64,000 bases of DNA from positions 118,319 to 182,318 of the forward strand of contig NZ_JAGHRA010000008.1 in NCBI RefSeq assembly GCF_017744015.1. The letters are read 5' to 3'. Below, in pieces: positions 35,912 through 44,719 of this stretch. The notes beneath the pieces are model-generated. The model saw only the letters and a program-made list of their open reading frames with translations. It was not told where the DNA came from and ran no database searches. This DNA comes from Paracoccus sp. R12_2. Lineage in GTDB: Bacteria; Pseudomonadota; Alphaproteobacteria; Rhodobacterales; Rhodobacteraceae. Numbering within the stretch: the first letter of the stretch is position 1; every line of letters starts with the position of its first letter. A program made the position numbers and the translations under genes.

Positions 35912-36919
35912 ATGGTCCGTTTCCTCCTCTCAAAACTGCTGTATCTGATCCCGACCTTCCTGGGGATCACCATCATCGCCTTCGGCTTCGTCCGCATCCT
36001 GCCGGGCGATCCGGTGCTGCTGATGGCCGGCGAACGCGGCGTCTCGCCCGAACGTCACGCCGAACTCAGCGCACAGCTTGGCTTCGACAAGCCGGTGGTG
36101 ATGCAGTATCTCGATTTTCTCTGGCGCTTGCTGCACGGGGATTTAGGCAACTCGCTGGTCACCAAGAAACCGGTCCTGACCGAGTTCATGGCGTTGTTTC
36201 CGGCGACCCTGGAACTGGGGCTATGCGCAATTCTGATCGCCACGCTGGTCGGCGTTCCGGTCGGCGTCCTGGCCGCGATCAAGCGCGGCAGCTGGTTCGA
36301 TCAGGTCTCGATGACCACCGCGCTGGTCGGGTTTTCGATGCCGATCTTCTGGTGGGGCCTGCTGCTGATCATCTTCTTTTCCGGCTTTCTTGGCTGGACG
36401 CCGGTCTCGGGCCGGATCAGCCTGATGTATTTCTTTCCGCAGGTGACCGGCTTCATGCTGATCGACAGCCTGCTGTCGGGACAGGAGGGCGCCTTCATGT
36501 CGGCGGTCAGTCACCTGATCCTGCCTTCGGTCGTGCTGGCGACGATTCCGCTGGCCGTGATCGCACGCCAGACACGGTCGGCCATGCTGGAGGTGATGGG
36601 CGAGGACTATGTCCGCACCGCGCGGGCCAAGGGCATGCCCTCGCGCCGGGTGATCGGTGTCCACGCGCTGCGCAACGCGATGATCCCGGTGGTGACCACC
36701 ATCGGTCTGCAGATCGGCGTGCTGATGGCAGGCGCGATCCTGACCGAGACGATCTTCAGCTGGCCGGGCATCGGCAAATGGATGATCGATTCGATCTCGC
36801 GGCGTGACTATCCGGTGGTGCAATCCGGTCTGCTGCTGATCGCGGGCATGGTCATGATCGTCAACCTGCTGGTCGATCTGACCTATGGCCTTATCAACCC
36901 GAGGATCCGCGCGTCATGA
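35912..36919 (+). CDS. Peptide ABC transporter permease (DppB-like)
   Basis: This 335-aa inner-membrane permease has an N-terminal helix (KLLYLIPTFLGITIIAFGFV), the extracellular domain, and five further helices. The EAA loop is in YVRTARAKGMPSRRVIGVHALRNAMIPVV. It pairs with the DppC-like protein to form the channel. It starts 75 bp after the binding-protein stop and overlaps the next gene by 4 bp. Confidence 0.92.
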   Translation: MVRFLLSKLLYLIPTFLGITIIAFGFVRILPGDPVLLMAGERGVSPERHAELSAQLGFDKPVVMQYLDFLWRLLHGDLGNSLVTKKPVLTEFMALFPATLELGLCAILIATLVGVPVGVLAAIKRGSWFDQVSMTTALVGFSMPIFWWGLLLIIFFSGFLGWTPVSGRISLMYFFPQVTGFMLIDSLLSGQEGAFMSAVSHLILPSVVLATIPLAVIARQTRSAMLEVMGEDYVRTARAKGMPSRRVIGVHALRNAMIPVVTTIGLQIGVLMAGAILTETIFSWPGIGKWMIDSISRRDYPVVQSGLLLIAGMVMIVNLLVDLTYGLINPRIRAS

Positions 36920-37815
36920 GCAATACCGCAGAACTTTCGACTGCCGCGATCCGCCGCCAGATGCTGACCGAGTTCTGGTTCTATTTCCGCCAGAACCGCG
37001 GTGCCGTCGCCGGTCTGTTCGTCTTCATCCTGCTGGTGCTGACCGCTGTCTTCGCGTCTGTTCTGGCACCGCATGATCCAACCGCCCAATACCGGGACGC
37101 ACTGCTGTTGCCGCCCGTCTGGCAGGAAGGCGGTCGGGCCGAGTTCCTGCTGGGAACCGATGCTGTGGGCAGGGACATGCTGTCGCGCCTGATCTTCGGG
37201 GCGCAGTATTCGCTGTTCATCGGTATCGTCGTCGTCTCGATCGCCCTGTTCGGTGGCATCTTCATCGGTCTGATCGCGGGCTTCTTCCGTGGCTGGGTCG
37301 ATGCGCTGATCATGCGGGTGATGGACGTGATCCTGGCTTTCCCATCGCTGTTGCTGGCGCTTGTGCTGGTCGCGGTCCTTGGGCCGGGTCTGACCAACGC
37401 GATGATCGCCATCGCCATCGTCTATCAGCCGCATTTCGCGCGCCTGACCCGCGCCGCCGTGATGGGCGAGATGCGGCGTGAATATGTCACCGCCGCCCGC
37501 GTGGCCGGTGCCGGAAACATCCGGTTGATGTTCAAGACCATCCTGCCCAACTGTCTTGCACCGCTGATCGTGCAGGCCACGCTGTCGTTTTCGGCGGCGG
37601 TGCTGGATTCGGCGGCCTTGGGCTTTCTGGGCATGGGCGCGCAGCCGCCCGCGCCGGAATGGGGCACGATGCTGGCCGAGGCGCGCGAATTCATCCTGCG
37701 CGCATGGTGGGTCGTGACATTCCCCGGTCTGGCGATCCTTGTCTCGGTTCTGGCGATCAACATGATGGGCGACGGTCTTCGCGACGCGCTTGATCCGAAA
37801 CTGAAGCGGAGCTGA
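36916..37815 (+). CDS. Peptide ABC transporter permease (DppC-like)
   Basis: This 299-aa permease has the OppC-type N-terminal domain (FRQNRGAVAGLFVFILLVLTAVF, first helix at about 30-55) and the characteristic LGTDAVGRDMLSRLIFGAQYSL region. The EAA loop is YVTAARVAGAGNIRLMFKTILPN. It forms the translocation pore with the DppB-like subunit. The next gene starts 3 bp after its stop. Confidence 0.92.
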   Translation: MSNTAELSTAAIRRQMLTEFWFYFRQNRGAVAGLFVFILLVLTAVFASVLAPHDPTAQYRDALLLPPVWQEGGRAEFLLGTDAVGRDMLSRLIFGAQYSLFIGIVVVSIALFGGIFIGLIAGFFRGWVDALIMRVMDVILAFPSLLLALVLVAVLGPGLTNAMIAIAIVYQPHFARLTRAAVMGEMRREYVTAARVAGAGNIRLMFKTILPNCLAPLIVQATLSFSAAVLDSAALGFLGMGAQPPAPEWGTMLAEAREFILRAWWVVTFPGLAILVSVLAINMMGDGLRDALDPKLKRS

Positions 37816-37818
37816 GCC

Positions 37819-38658
37819 ATGGCATTGCTGACCATCCGAAACCTGACCGTCAAGTTCGCGACGGCCACCGGCAGCTTCACCGCCGTGGACGGCATCGACG
37901 TGTCCGTGGACCGCAGCGAGGTTCTGGCCATCGTGGGCGAATCCGGGTCGGGCAAGTCGGTGTCGATGCTGGCGGTGATGGGGCTGCTGCCCGACACCGC
38001 CACCGTCACCGCCGACGAGATGACCTATGACGGCCAGGACATGCTGGCCATGACCACAGCGCAGCGGCGCCGCCTGATCGGGCGCGAGATCACGATGATC
38101 TTCCAGGAACCCGTCGCCTCGCTGAACCCGTCCTTCACGGTCGGCTTCCAGATCGAAGAGGTGCTGCGCATCAATCTGGGCCTGTCGGGCAAGGCAGCCC
38201 GCGAACGCGCGCTGGACCTGTTCCGGTCCGTCGGCATTCCAGAGCCCGAAGAAAAGCTGAAATCCTATCCGCACCAGATGTCGGGCGGGCAGTGTCAGCG
38301 GGTGATGATCGCCATCGCCATCGCCAGCAACCCCCGATTGCTGATCGCGGACGAGCCGACGACGGCGCTGGACGTGACCATCCAGAAGCAGATCCTGGAT
38401 CTGCTGATGAGCCTGCAAGAGGATTACGGCATGGGCCTGATCCTGATCACCCATGATATGGGCGTCGTGGCCGAAACCGCCGACCGCGTCGTGGTGCAAT
38501 ACAAGGGTCGCAAGATGGAAGAGGCTGACGTTCTCAGCCTGTTCGAGAATCCGCAAAGCACCTATACCCGCGCGCTGCTGTCGGCACTGCCCGAGCATGC
38601 GACCGGCGACCGTCTGCCCACCGTGGCGGACTTTTTCCAAGAGGAGGCCGTGCGATGA
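37819..38658 (+). CDS. Peptide ABC transporter ATPase (DppD-like)
   Basis: This 279-aa ATPase has Walker [10 protein letters not shown], signature MSGGQCQRV, Walker [15 protein letters not shown] and a switch His in LITHDMG. It is shorter than DppD of E. coli (about 327 aa) and lacks the C-terminal Cys-rich iron-sulfur extension found in many DppD/OppD proteins. It overlaps the DppF-like gene by 4 bp. Confidence 0.9.
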   Translation: MALLTIRNLTVKFATATGSFTAVDGIDVSVDRSEVLAIVGESGSGKSVSMLAVMGLLPDTATVTADEMTYDGQDMLAMTTAQRRRLIGREITMIFQEPVASLNPSFTVGFQIEEVLRINLGLSGKAARERALDLFRSVGIPEPEEKLKSYPHQMSGGQCQRVMIAIAIASNPRLLIADEPTTALDVTIQKQILDLLMSLQEDYGMGLILITHDMGVVAETADRVVVQYKGRKMEEADVLSLFENPQSTYTRALLSALPEHATGDRLPTVADFFQEEAVR

Positions 38659-39500
38659 CCCCTGTCGTCGAAGGACGCGCCATCGTTCAGGACTATCACG
38701 TTCCGGGCAGCATGATGCGCCGCGCCAAGACCGTTCGCGCGGTCAAGGGGATCGATTTCAGTGTCCAGAAGGGCAAGACGCTGGCCATTGTCGGTGAATC
38801 CGGATCCGGCAAATCGACGCTGGCGCGGATCGTTGCGCTGATCGACGCGCCTTCGGGCGGTGAATTGCTGATCGACGGACATCCCGTGGACATCGCCGCG
38901 AAACGGCCAGGCCCGGAAATGCGGTCCAAGGTTCAGATGGTGTTTCAGAACCCCTATGGCAGCCTGAACCCGCGCCAGAAGATCGGCGACGTGCTGACCG
39001 AGCCGCTGATCATCAACACCGACACCCCCGCCGCAGAGCGCCGCGACCGCGCCAAGGCGATGTTGCAGAAGGTCGGGCTGATGCCCGAACACTACAACCG
39101 CTATCCGCACATGTTCTCGGGCGGGCAGCGGCAGCGGATCGCGATCGCGCGGGCGCTGATGCTGAATCCGTCACTGCTGGTGCTGGATGAACCCGTCTCG
39201 GCGCTGGACCTGTCGGTCCAGGCGCAGGTCCTGAACCTGCTGGCAGATCTGCAGGACGAGATGGGCCTGACCTACGTGTTCGTCAGCCACGATCTGTCGG
39301 TCGTGCGCTATATCGCCGACGAGGTGATGGTGATTTCAAAGGGCGAGGCCGTCGAACAGACGTCGCGCGATCAGATTTTTTCCAATCCGACGCACCCCTA
39401 TACGCAACAGCTTTTCGCGGCGACGCCGGTGACCGATCTCGATGCGATCCGGGCCCGCGTGACCCGCCGAAAGGCCGCGCGCGAGGCAGCAGCGGTCTGA
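38655..39500 (+). CDS. Peptide ABC transporter ATPase (DppF-like)
   Basis: This 281-aa ATPase has Walker [10 protein letters not shown], signature FSGGQRQRI, Walker B LLVLDEPVSALDLS and VSHDLSVVRYI. It pairs with the DppD-like ATPase in the heteromeric transporter. The region between the Walker A and signature includes NPYGSLNPRQKI, typical of the DppF/OppF group. A GC hairpin follows the gene. Confidence 0.9.
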   Translation: MTPVVEGRAIVQDYHVPGSMMRRAKTVRAVKGIDFSVQKGKTLAIVGESGSGKSTLARIVALIDAPSGGELLIDGHPVDIAAKRPGPEMRSKVQMVFQNPYGSLNPRQKIGDVLTEPLIINTDTPAAERRDRAKAMLQKVGLMPEHYNRYPHMFSGGQRQRIAIARALMLNPSLLVLDEPVSALDLSVQAQVLNLLADLQDEMGLTYVFVSHDLSVVRYIADEVMVISKGEAVEQTSRDQIFSNPTHPYTQQLFAATPVTDLDAIRARVTRRKAAREAAAV

Positions 39501-39541
39501 ACCTTGTCGCCGAACGGCGGCTGCTGCTGCCGGACGCGCAA

Positions 39542-39564
39542 GCGCCGCCCCGTCGGGGCGGCGC
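39542..39564. terminator. Hairpin between the peptide transporter and formamidase operons
   Basis: A perfect 10-bp stem (GCGCCGCCCC/GGGGCGGCGC) with a 3-nt loop lies 41 bp after the ATPase stop and 136 bp past the convergent zinc-ribbon gene. There is no T tract. It may terminate transcription from both sides. Confidence 0.5.
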
Positions 39565-39700
39565 CCAAGACACGCGGTCCGTCGCATGCCGCAGATCTGT
39601 TGCAGCGCTGCGGAAACCGTTTTCGGTCGCGCGCATGGCAGGCAGAATTCACACATTCGGCGACGGCCACGCGATCCTCTCCATGCGACCGGACGCGGGC

Positions 39701-39997
39701 CTAGCACTGCCCCAGCATCCAGCGGCGCGAGGTCGGCGGTGCGGCCTTCTTGCAAAGATTGCATCCGCAGCTTGGCAGATGCGACCGCTTGACGACCTTC
39801 GGTTCGCAGGACGTCGCCTCGGCGCGGTTCTCGGCCCGGCGCAAGGCGCTGGACAGGGTGCTGATCTGCGGCAGGGCCGGCAGCACCGGGCTGGCGGCGC
39901 CGCAGCAGGGGCATTCCAGACCCGACAGGCTGTTTGCATAGCTGACAAGGCCTGTGAAGACGCCGTGATCGGGGCATTGAAAGTCATAGACCGGCAT
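39701..39997 (-). CDS. FmdB-family zinc-ribbon protein
   Basis: This 98-aa protein starts MPVYDFQCPDHGVF, typical of the FmdB-type zinc ribbon, with the ligands in CPDHG and CPCC. A second Cys cluster (SCGCNLCKK) lies near the C terminus. FmdB was named from its place beside formamidase (fmdA) in Methylophilus; its role there is regulatory or accessory but not well defined. Here it is the last gene of fmdA-AmiS/UreI-fmdB. The start at 39997 follows AAGGAGATC, an ideal RBS. Confidence 0.8.
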   Translation of the reverse strand: MPVYDFQCPDHGVFTGLVSYANSLSGLECPCCGAASPVLPALPQISTLSSALRRAENRAEATSCEPKVVKRSHLPSCGCNLCKKAAPPTSRRWMLGQC

Positions 39998-40008
39998 GGC
40001 GGATCTCC

Positions 40009-40521
40009 TTACATCAGTCCGTCGAGAAGCAGGAAGCCGGGCAGCCAGCCGGTGACGATACCGGCAAGCAAAGTGACCCAGGCGGTTTGTCGCAGGATCG
40101 GTCGTCCCAACGCCAGCAGCAGGAAATACATGAACCACAGCACGCCCCAGATCAGCCAGTTGCCGGCAAGCCAGACCTCGGTCATCGACTGGGCTCCGGA
40201 TATGCCGCGCAGGAACACGGGGACGGTGGTGATGGCGACGAACAGGCTGAACCAGCCCAGCCCGCGCCCGTCCACGGCGACCAGGCGATTATAGGCCACC
40301 CACAGATAGGTGGTGGCAAACATCAGCGTCAGCGCAGCCGCGCGCACGCTTTGGATCTCGGCATCCGTGCCGAACGCGCCCTGGATGACGACACCCACCG
40401 CGACCAGACCCGAGACGATGTTGATGACCACGATCTCGCGGTCCTGGATGCGATCCATGAGCCATAGCCCGTTGAGAAACAGCACCGCACCCACATAAAA
40501 CAGAAGAAATCCAAGCAACAT
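40009..40521 (-). CDS. AmiS/UreI-family urea/amide channel
   Basis: This 170-aa protein has six predicted transmembrane helices and the AmiS/UreI family pattern (LLGFLLFYVGAVLFLNGLW at the N terminus, WLAGNWLIWGVLWFMYFLLL near the middle). Members are proton-gated or constitutive channels for urea and short-chain amides. Sitting between fmdA and an FmdB gene, it probably brings formamide or a related amide into the cell. Confidence 0.88.
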   Translation of the reverse strand: MLLGFLLFYVGAVLFLNGLWLMDRIQDREIVVINIVSGLVAVGVVIQGAFGTDAEIQSVRAAALTLMFATTYLWVAYNRLVAVDGRGLGWFSLFVAITTVPVFLRGISGAQSMTEVWLAGNWLIWGVLWFMYFLLLALGRPILRQTAWVTLLAGIVTGWLPGFLLLDGLM

Positions 40522-40577
40522 GACGCATGGCTCCGTGTTGGGGCCCCGCCCCCAAAGGGACGGGGCGAAGGGGGCTG

Positions 40578-41804
40578 TCAGCTTGTTCGCGCGACCGAGA
40601 CTTCGGGGACGGATCGTTTCGGCCCGTCTGCGTTGGGTCGGATGTCGAAGTCGAAGATCGCGGTCGGTATCGCCAGCGTCGCGCAGGCGTTGGGAATATC
40701 GACGATCCCGGCGATGCGTCCCTCGACCGGGGCGGTGCCCAGGATCATGTAGGCCTGTTCGCCCGAATAGCCGAACTTCTTGAGATACTCGATCGCGTTC
40801 AGGCAGGCCCGGCGATAGGCCACATGCGCATCCAGATAATACTGCTCGCCGGTATGTTCATCGACCGAGATGCCTTCGAAGATCAGGTAGTCGTCGAAAT
40901 GCGGGTCGATGGGCGAGGGGCGGAAGATCGGGTTGGTGACGCCGTATTTCGACATTCCATCCTTGATGATGTCCACCTTGATGTCGATCCATCCAGCCAT
41001 CTCGATGGCGCCGCAGAAGGTGATTTCACCGTCGCCCTGGCTGAAATGGATGTCGCCCATCGAAAGCCCGCCGCCCTTCACATAGACGGGGAAATAGACC
41101 TTGGATCCACGCGACAGGTTCTTGATGTCGCAATTGCCGCCATGTTCGCGGGGCGGCACGGTGCGCCACGCCTCTTTCGCGGCGGCCTCGGCCGTGCTGC
41201 CCGACATCTGACCCATCAGCGCGGTCGACGGGTCTGGCGGGCAGGCCAGCGGCGGAACGCGGTCGGGGTCGGTGGCGATCAGTGCCGCCTCGCGCCGGTT
41301 CGCTTCGGCCAGCAGCTTGTGGTCGGGCAGGCAGCCGATCAGGCCGGGATGGATCAGGCCGGGATAGCGCACGCCGGGGACATGGCGCGAGCGGGCATAG
41401 ATCCCTTCGAAATCCCAGCAGGACTTGACCGCTTCGGGGTAATGCTCGGTCAGGAAGCCGCCGCCATTCTCCTTGGCGAACAGCGCGTTGAAGCCCCAGC
41501 GGGAATCGTCCTTGGCGCCGATGTCCAGGATGTCCACGACCAGCAGATCGCCCGGCTCGGCGCCCTCGAACGCGAAGGGGCCGGAAAGATAGTGGACGCG
41601 CGTCAGATCGACATCCCGGATGTCGTTGGCACTTTCATTGTTGCCGACCTGCCCGCCGGTCCAGTCATAGCATTCGACACGCAGCACCTCTCCGGTCTTG
41701 AAGGTCTCGACCATCGGAATGTCCGGGTGCCAACGGTTATGTGTCTTGATGGCGGCCTCTTCGGGCGCCTTGCTCAGATCCACCTCGAATACGGTCTTTG
41801 GCAT
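40578..41804 (-). CDS. fmdA: Formamidase
   Basis: This 408-aa protein belongs to the acetamidase/formamidase family and hydrolyses formamide to formate and ammonia. Characteristic stretches include HNRWHPDIPMVETFKTGEVLRVE, NNESANDIRDVDL, HYLSGPFAFEGAEPGDLL and MGDIHFSQGDGE. Length matches FmdA (about 410 aa). The start at 41804 fits the family N terminus and follows GGGAGGATG. The upstream divergent region carries several TGTAAT elements. The operon also contains an amide channel and the FmdB protein. Confidence 0.92.
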   Translation of the reverse strand: MPKTVFEVDLSKAPEEAAIKTHNRWHPDIPMVETFKTGEVLRVECYDWTGGQVGNNESANDIRDVDLTRVHYLSGPFAFEGAEPGDLLVVDILDIGAKDDSRWGFNALFAKENGGGFLTEHYPEAVKSCWDFEGIYARSRHVPGVRYPGLIHPGLIGCLPDHKLLAEANRREAALIATDPDRVPPLACPPDPSTALMGQMSGSTAEAAAKEAWRTVPPREHGGNCDIKNLSRGSKVYFPVYVKGGGLSMGDIHFSQGDGEITFCGAIEMAGWIDIKVDIIKDGMSKYGVTNPIFRPSPIDPHFDDYLIFEGISVDEHTGEQYYLDAHVAYRRACLNAIEYLKKFGYSGEQAYMILGTAPVEGRIAGIVDIPNACATLAIPTAIFDFDIRPNADGPKRSVPEVSVARTS

Positions 41805-41877
41805 CTCATCCTCCCTGTTTCGGGCGGCCGGTGCCATGCGTGGCCGGCCGATCCTCGGGATCAGCCTGCCCGCTTCA

Positions 41878-41939
41878 TGTAATCGTCATACATGCCGAAC
41901 GGATCAGTTTTGTAATTTTGTGTAATCAAGAAATTACAA
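41878..41939. promoter_or_regulatory. TGTAAT element cluster between fmdA and the permease-kinase gene
   Basis: TGTAAT occurs at 41878-41883, 41911-41916 and 41921-41926, and its complement ATTACA at 41934-41939. The second and third copies are exactly 10 bp apart, the spacing that OmpR-type regulators favour, and the first is 33 bp before the second. A perfect 9-bp inverted repeat TTGTAATTT (41910-41918)/AAATTACAA (41931-41939) is built from the same elements. In a GC-rich genome this density is striking. Binding by the OmpR-type regulator encoded at 45810 is inference. Confidence 0.55.
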
Positions 41940-42085
41940 TCGATTGCACGGATTCTGACGGTTTCGACAATTCACAGGACGCGACAACACGGCTAGTCTT
42001 TCGGTCAGCCGCGCATGGCTCATGCGGCGATGATCGGTCCTGCTGCAATGGGCGGGTCAACCGCGCGGCGATCCGGGGGCAGGAG

Positions 42086-44719
42086 ATGACGATCACGAAC
42101 GCGACGGGCGGTGATGGCGGCGGGCCGCGATCCAGCGGCGGGTTTCCCGGCCTGGAGCCCGCGCCGCGCAGCTATCAATCCTGGGTCGCCGACGAAACCA
42201 TCGAGGATTATGCGCTGCGCTATGCCCCGGCCAGCCACCGCCGCTGGACGCCCGCGACGATCACCCATACAGCCCTGGGCGGGATCTCGTTCCTGGCGCT
42301 TGAGGCGATCGGGGCTGCGCTGACGATATCCTGGGGCGTTCAGACCACCGTGATCGCGGTGTTGCTGGTGTCGGTCTTCATCTTCGTCACCAGCCTGCCC
42401 ATCGCCTATCACGTCGCGCGCGCCAACGTGGATCTGGACCTGCTGACCCGTGGCGCGGGCTTCGGCTATATCGGGTCGATCATCACCTCGCTGATCTATG
42501 CCACCTACACGATCATCTTCTTTGCGCTGGAAGGCGTGATCATCGCGCAGGCGCTTCTGGTCTGTTTCGGCCTGCCGCTGCCTGTCGGATACCTGTTGTC
42601 GGCCCTGGTGGTCCTGCCGGTCGCGTCCAGGGGCATGACCGCTATATCCCGCTTTCAGGTGGCCACCCAGTTGCCGTGGATCGTGCTGGCGCTGCTGCCT
42701 TTCGCGGCGATCGCGTGGGCCGATCCCGATGCCGCATCGCGCTGGCTGGCCGCGCCCGGCCCGGAACTGAGCCTGCTGTCGCTTGGCGCGGCGGTCGGGG
42801 TGCTGTGCGCGCTGACCCTGCAGATTGGCGAGCAGGTCGATTACCTGCGTTTTCTGCCGCCTCGCGAGACGACGACGCGCCTGCGCTGGTGGGGTGCGCT
42901 GATCCTGGCCGGGCCGGGCTGGATCCTGGTTGGCGGCACCAAGATCCTGATGGGCAGCTTCCTGGCATGGCTGGCCATCGGGAACGGCGTGGCGAACGAA
43001 GCCGCGGTCGAGCCGATCAGCATGTTCTGGCACGCCTATGAATATCTGTTCGGGCCGCAGACGGCATTGTTGGTGGCGACGGCCTATGTGCTGGTCGCGC
43101 AGATCAAGATCAATGTGACCAACGCCTATGCGGGATCGTTGGCGCAGTCGAATTTCCTGCTGCGGGTCATGCGCTATCATCCCGGCCGTCTGGTATGGCT
43201 GCTGATGCATGTCGCGATCAGCCTGACTCTGATGATGATGGGGGTCTTTTCGACGCTCGAGGCGGTGCTGGCCATCTATGCCAACCTGGCGCTGGCATGG
43301 CTGGGGGCGCTGTTTGCGGATCTGGCGATCCTGAAACCGCTTCGGCTAAGCCCCTCTCATCTGGAATTCCGGCGTGCCTATCTGCCCGATCTGAATCCGG
43401 TCGGTTGCGGTGGAATGGCCGTCGGCGGTCTGGCCGGGCTGGCGTTGTATCTGGGCGGCGGGGGGCCGCTGCTGCAGGCCTGGTCGGCGCCGATCGCATC
43501 GCTGGTCGCGCTGGTCGTGGCGACGGCGATCGGGGTGTTCCGACGCGGCAAGGGCTATATCGCGCGCCCGCCAAGCGATCTGGGGACGGGCCAGCAACAT
43601 GCCTGCGCGATCTGTAGCCACAGCTATGCGACACCGGACATGGCCTATTGCACGTTCTATGAACGGCCGATCTGTTCGCTGTGCTGCAGTCTTGAACCGC
43701 ATTGTCGGGATTTCTGCAAAAGGTCGCGTCCGGCCGGGACCGAGATGTCGCAATCCGAGGATGGCGCGGTCCGCCTGCATCGCGTGTCGCCGCGACTTTG
43801 GCCTCGGATCTGGCAGGTGGTCGCCATGTTCCTGCTGCTGATGGCGCTGGCGGGGTGCCTGTATCTGGCGGCACGATACATGTCGGTCTGGCTGCGCAGC
43901 CCCGAACAGACGGTTTCCTTCTTCCTGGCCGCGGCGCCGCTGATGGCGCTGCTGGCCTTCTGGGCGGTGCTGGCGAACGAGCGGCGCCGCCTGACCGAAG
44001 AAAACCTGCTGGATGCCTTGCGGCGTCTGGGTTCGACCCAGCGCGAACTGGCGATCCGCCAGCGTCTTGCGGCCGTGGGCGAGGTCGCCGCGATGATCAG
44101 CCACGAGTTGCGCAACCCCCTTGGCACGATCACCAGCTCGGTCGAGGTGCTGTCGCGCAGCCCCGGACTTGGCGCCGAGGCGGAAGAGGATGTCGCCCGC
44201 ATCCGGCGCAATATCGGGCGTTGCAGCAGGATCATCGACATCCTCCTGGATTTCGCCCGACAGGGGGCGCACGAAACCGTCTCGGTCGAGATGCAGGGCT
44301 GGCTTGCTGCGCTGGTGGCGGAACATCCCGAACGTGCGGTGATCACGCTTGAGGTGCAGCCCGGCATGATGCTGCGCTGCGATCCCGCGCGTCTGCAATT
44401 CGCGATCCGCAACCTCATCGAGAATGCCTGGCAGGCAGCCGAGGGCGAGGCCGGCCAGACGCGTGGCACCGCCATCGTGCTGCGCGCCTTTCGCGAGCCC
44501 GGGCGCGCGATCATCGAGGTCGAAGACAATGGCGCGGGACTGCCGCCCGAAATCAGCGCACGGGCCTTTGACCCGCTGGTGACGACCAAGGCGGCGGGGG
44601 TCGGCCTTGGTCTGCCGCTGGTCAGGCGGGTCGCGCAGATGCATGGTGGCGACGCCTGGATCGAACGCACCGGACCGGGCGGAACATCCATGAGACTGAG
44701 CATCGTCGAACAGCCATGA
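42086..44719 (+). CDS. NCS1-type permease fused to a Cys-cluster and histidine kinase
   Basis: This 877-aa protein combines three modules. Residues about 30-480 resemble an NCS1 nucleobase/cytosine permease with about 12 transmembrane helices (WTPATITHTALGGISFLAL, LTRGAGFGYIGSI). Residues 507-544 hold eight Cys in the pattern C-x2-C-x11-C-x7-C-x2-CC-x5-C-x3-C, a probable zinc or metal site. Two more helices (about 580-640) precede a HisKA domain with His673 in ISHELRNPLGTI and an HATPase_c domain with ENAWQAAEG, DNGAGLPP and GVGLGLPL. The start at 42086 follows AGGAG. It is expected to sense or carry a substrate and autophosphorylate. It overlaps the next gene by 4 bp. Confidence 0.88.
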   Translation: MTITNATGGDGGGPRSSGGFPGLEPAPRSYQSWVADETIEDYALRYAPASHRRWTPATITHTALGGISFLALEAIGAALTISWGVQTTVIAVLLVSVFIFVTSLPIAYHVARANVDLDLLTRGAGFGYIGSIITSLIYATYTIIFFALEGVIIAQALLVCFGLPLPVGYLLSALVVLPVASRGMTAISRFQVATQLPWIVLALLPFAAIAWADPDAASRWLAAPGPELSLLSLGAAVGVLCALTLQIGEQVDYLRFLPPRETTTRLRWWGALILAGPGWILVGGTKILMGSFLAWLAIGNGVANEAAVEPISMFWHAYEYLFGPQTALLVATAYVLVAQIKINVTNAYAGSLAQSNFLLRVMRYHPGRLVWLLMHVAISLTLMMMGVFSTLEAVLAIYANLALAWLGALFADLAILKPLRLSPSHLEFRRAYLPDLNPVGCGGMAVGGLAGLALYLGGGGPLLQAWSAPIASLVALVVATAIGVFRRGKGYIARPPSDLGTGQQHACAICSHSYATPDMAYCTFYERPICSLCCSLEPHCRDFCKRSRPAGTEMSQSEDGAVRLHRVSPRLWPRIWQVVAMFLLLMALAGCLYLAARYMSVWLRSPEQTVSFFLAAAPLMALLAFWAVLANERRRLTEENLLDALRRLGSTQRELAIRQRLAAVGEVAAMISHELRNPLGTITSSVEVLSRSPGLGAEAEEDVARIRRNIGRCSRIIDILLDFARQGAHETVSVEMQGWLAALVAEHPERAVITLEVQPGMMLRCDPARLQFAIRNLIENAWQAAEGEAGQTRGTAIVLRAFREPGRAIIEVEDNGAGLPPEISARAFDPLVTTKAAGVGLGLPLVRRVAQMHGGDAWIERTGPGGTSMRLSIVEQP

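Noticed and set aside
40087..40467. Plus-strand frame opposite the AmiS/UreI gene
   Set aside because: The minus-strand frame has six helices and clear family motifs; the plus-strand product is charged low-complexity sequence.
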